Assembly (NCBI GenBank): GCA_013811715.1 | Contig: JACCUS010000457.1 | Span: 1 to 18,070 of the forward strand | DNA length: 18,070 bases | Direction: 5' to 3' | Origin: Nocardioidaceae bacterium | Lineage (GTDB): Bacteria > Actinomycetota > Actinomycetes > Propionibacteriales > Nocardioidaceae | Shown here: piece by piece, positions 17,349 through 18,070 of the stretch | Layout of the letters: every line of letters begins with the position of its first letter | Numbering within the stretch: position 1 is the stretch's first letter | Made by a program: the position numbers and the translations under genes | Notes under the pieces: generated by a model | What the model saw: only the letters and a program-made list of their open reading frames with translations | Told to the model about the DNA's origin: nothing | Databases searched by the model: none

Positions 17349-18070
17349 CCGAGCAGAGCAGCGCCACGACGGACCAGCCCCCCCTGCTGGAGGTGACCGA
17401 TCTCGTCAAGTACTTCCCGGTCAAGTCCTCCGGCGTCATCAAGCGGACGATCGGGCAGGTGCAGGCGGTCGACGGTGTCTCGCTCTCCGTCCGGGCGGGC
17501 TCGTCGCTGGGCCTGGTGGGGGAGTCCGGATGTGGCAAGACCACCACCGGCCGGGTCATCACCCGGCTGTACGAACCGACGTCGGGCACGATGAAGTTCG
17601 AGGGGAACGAGTACGGTCATCTGTCGTCGAAAGAGATGCTGCCCTACCGGCGCGAGATCCAGCTGATCTTCCAGGACCCCTACTCGTCGCTGAACCCCCG
17701 GCACACCGTGGGAACGATCATCGGCACCCCGATCATCGTGCACGGCACGATGCCGAAGAACAAGGTGATCGGCCGGGTGCAGGAGCTGCTCGAGGTGGTC
17801 GGGCTCAACCCCGAGCACTACAACCGCTACCCCAGTGAGTTCTCCGGCGGGCAGCGGCAGCGCATCGGCATCGCCCGCGCGCTAGCACTCAACCCCAAGC
17901 TGATCGTTGCCGACGAGCCGGTCTCGGCGCTCGACGTGTCGATCCAGGCGCAGGTGATCAACCTGATGCAGGACCTGCAGAAGGAGTTCGGCATCGCGTT
18001 CTTGTTCATCGCCCACGACCTCGCGATCGTGCGCCACTTCTGCCCCGAGATCGCGGTCATGTACCTGGGC
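17345..18070 (+). CDS. oppF: Peptide ABC transporter ATP-binding subunit, OppF/DppF type (3' end outside window)
   Basis: The first 242 codons of the second ATPase of the importer, cut by the window edge. It opens at TTG 17345, overlapping the oppD stop (TTGA), with AAGGAGG at 17331-17337 seven bases upstream, which is the best ribosome-binding site in the cluster. Residues 14-27 (LLEVTDLVKYFPVK) are typical of OppF. Walker A is GESGCGKT (59-66), the Q-loop is IFQDPYSSLNPR (Gln110), the signature is FSGGQRQR (166-173), Walker B is LIVADEP (186-192), and the H-loop histidine is His224. The C-terminal oligopeptide-transporter domain would lie beyond the window. The frame is open to the last base. 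Confidence 0.92.
   Translation, partial: MTEQSSATTDQPPLLEVTDLVKYFPVKSSGVIKRTIGQVQAVDGVSLSVRAGSSLGLVGESGCGKTTTGRVITRLYEPTSGTMKFEGNEYGHLSSKEMLPYRREIQLIFQDPYSSLNPRHTVGTIIGTPIIVHGTMPKNKVIGRVQELLEVVGLNPEHYNRYPSEFSGGQRQRIGIARALALNPKLIVADEPVSALDVSIQAQVINLMQDLQKEFGIAFLFIAHDLAIVRHFCPEIAVMYLG

Overview
The window is about 18 kb of high-GC DNA from an actinobacterium, most likely a Propionibacteriales (Nocardioides-like) organism. The grounds are strong G/C bias at third codon positions, GTG and TTG starts, short TAnnnT promoter hexamers, and gene order. The run yajC-secD-secF-apt-rel, then a DUF349 protein, a metallo-beta-lactamase-fold hydrolase, hisS and aspS is a conserved actinobacterial neighbourhood. 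The genus is inferred from remembered protein similarity only.

Positions 180-6595 (+ strand) hold the Sec accessory genes yajC, secD and secF, then apt (adenine salvage) and rel (bifunctional (p)ppGpp synthetase/hydrolase). yajC to apt are packed with 1-nt gaps or overlaps and look like one operon. rel has its own promoter candidate in the 90-nt gap before it.

Positions 6596-8395 hold a two-gene minus-strand unit converging on rel. It encodes a small Arg-rich single-pass membrane protein, which resembles the N-terminal anchor of actinobacterial membrane cyclophilins but lacks the isomerase domain, and a DUF349 repeat protein. A 10-bp perfect inverted repeat separates it from rel. A 157-nt divergent region with promoter-like and repeat elements separates it from the next block.

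Positions 8396-12227 (+) hold a glyoxalase-II-like MBL hydrolase, hisS and aspS, joined by 4-nt overlaps. The MBL gene appears to be leaderless. The AspRS carries a His31 signature of non-discriminating AspRS. The HisRS has eukaryote/archaea-like motif wording.

Positions 12333-18070 (+) hold an oligopeptide/dipeptide ABC importer in the order permease C, lipoprotein solute-binding protein, permease B, ATPase D, ATPase F; F runs off the window end. A 14-bp hairpin follows the binding-protein gene and may favour its expression over the membrane genes.

Most of the window is housekeeping. I see no phage, insertion sequence, CRISPR array, tRNA, rRNA or defence system. The least ordinary items are the domain-less cyclophilin-type anchor with its DUF349 partner, the divergent regulatory region beside it, the Pro/Thr-rich SecD insertion, and the AspRS specificity signature. 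No stretch longer than 300 bases lacks a gene.
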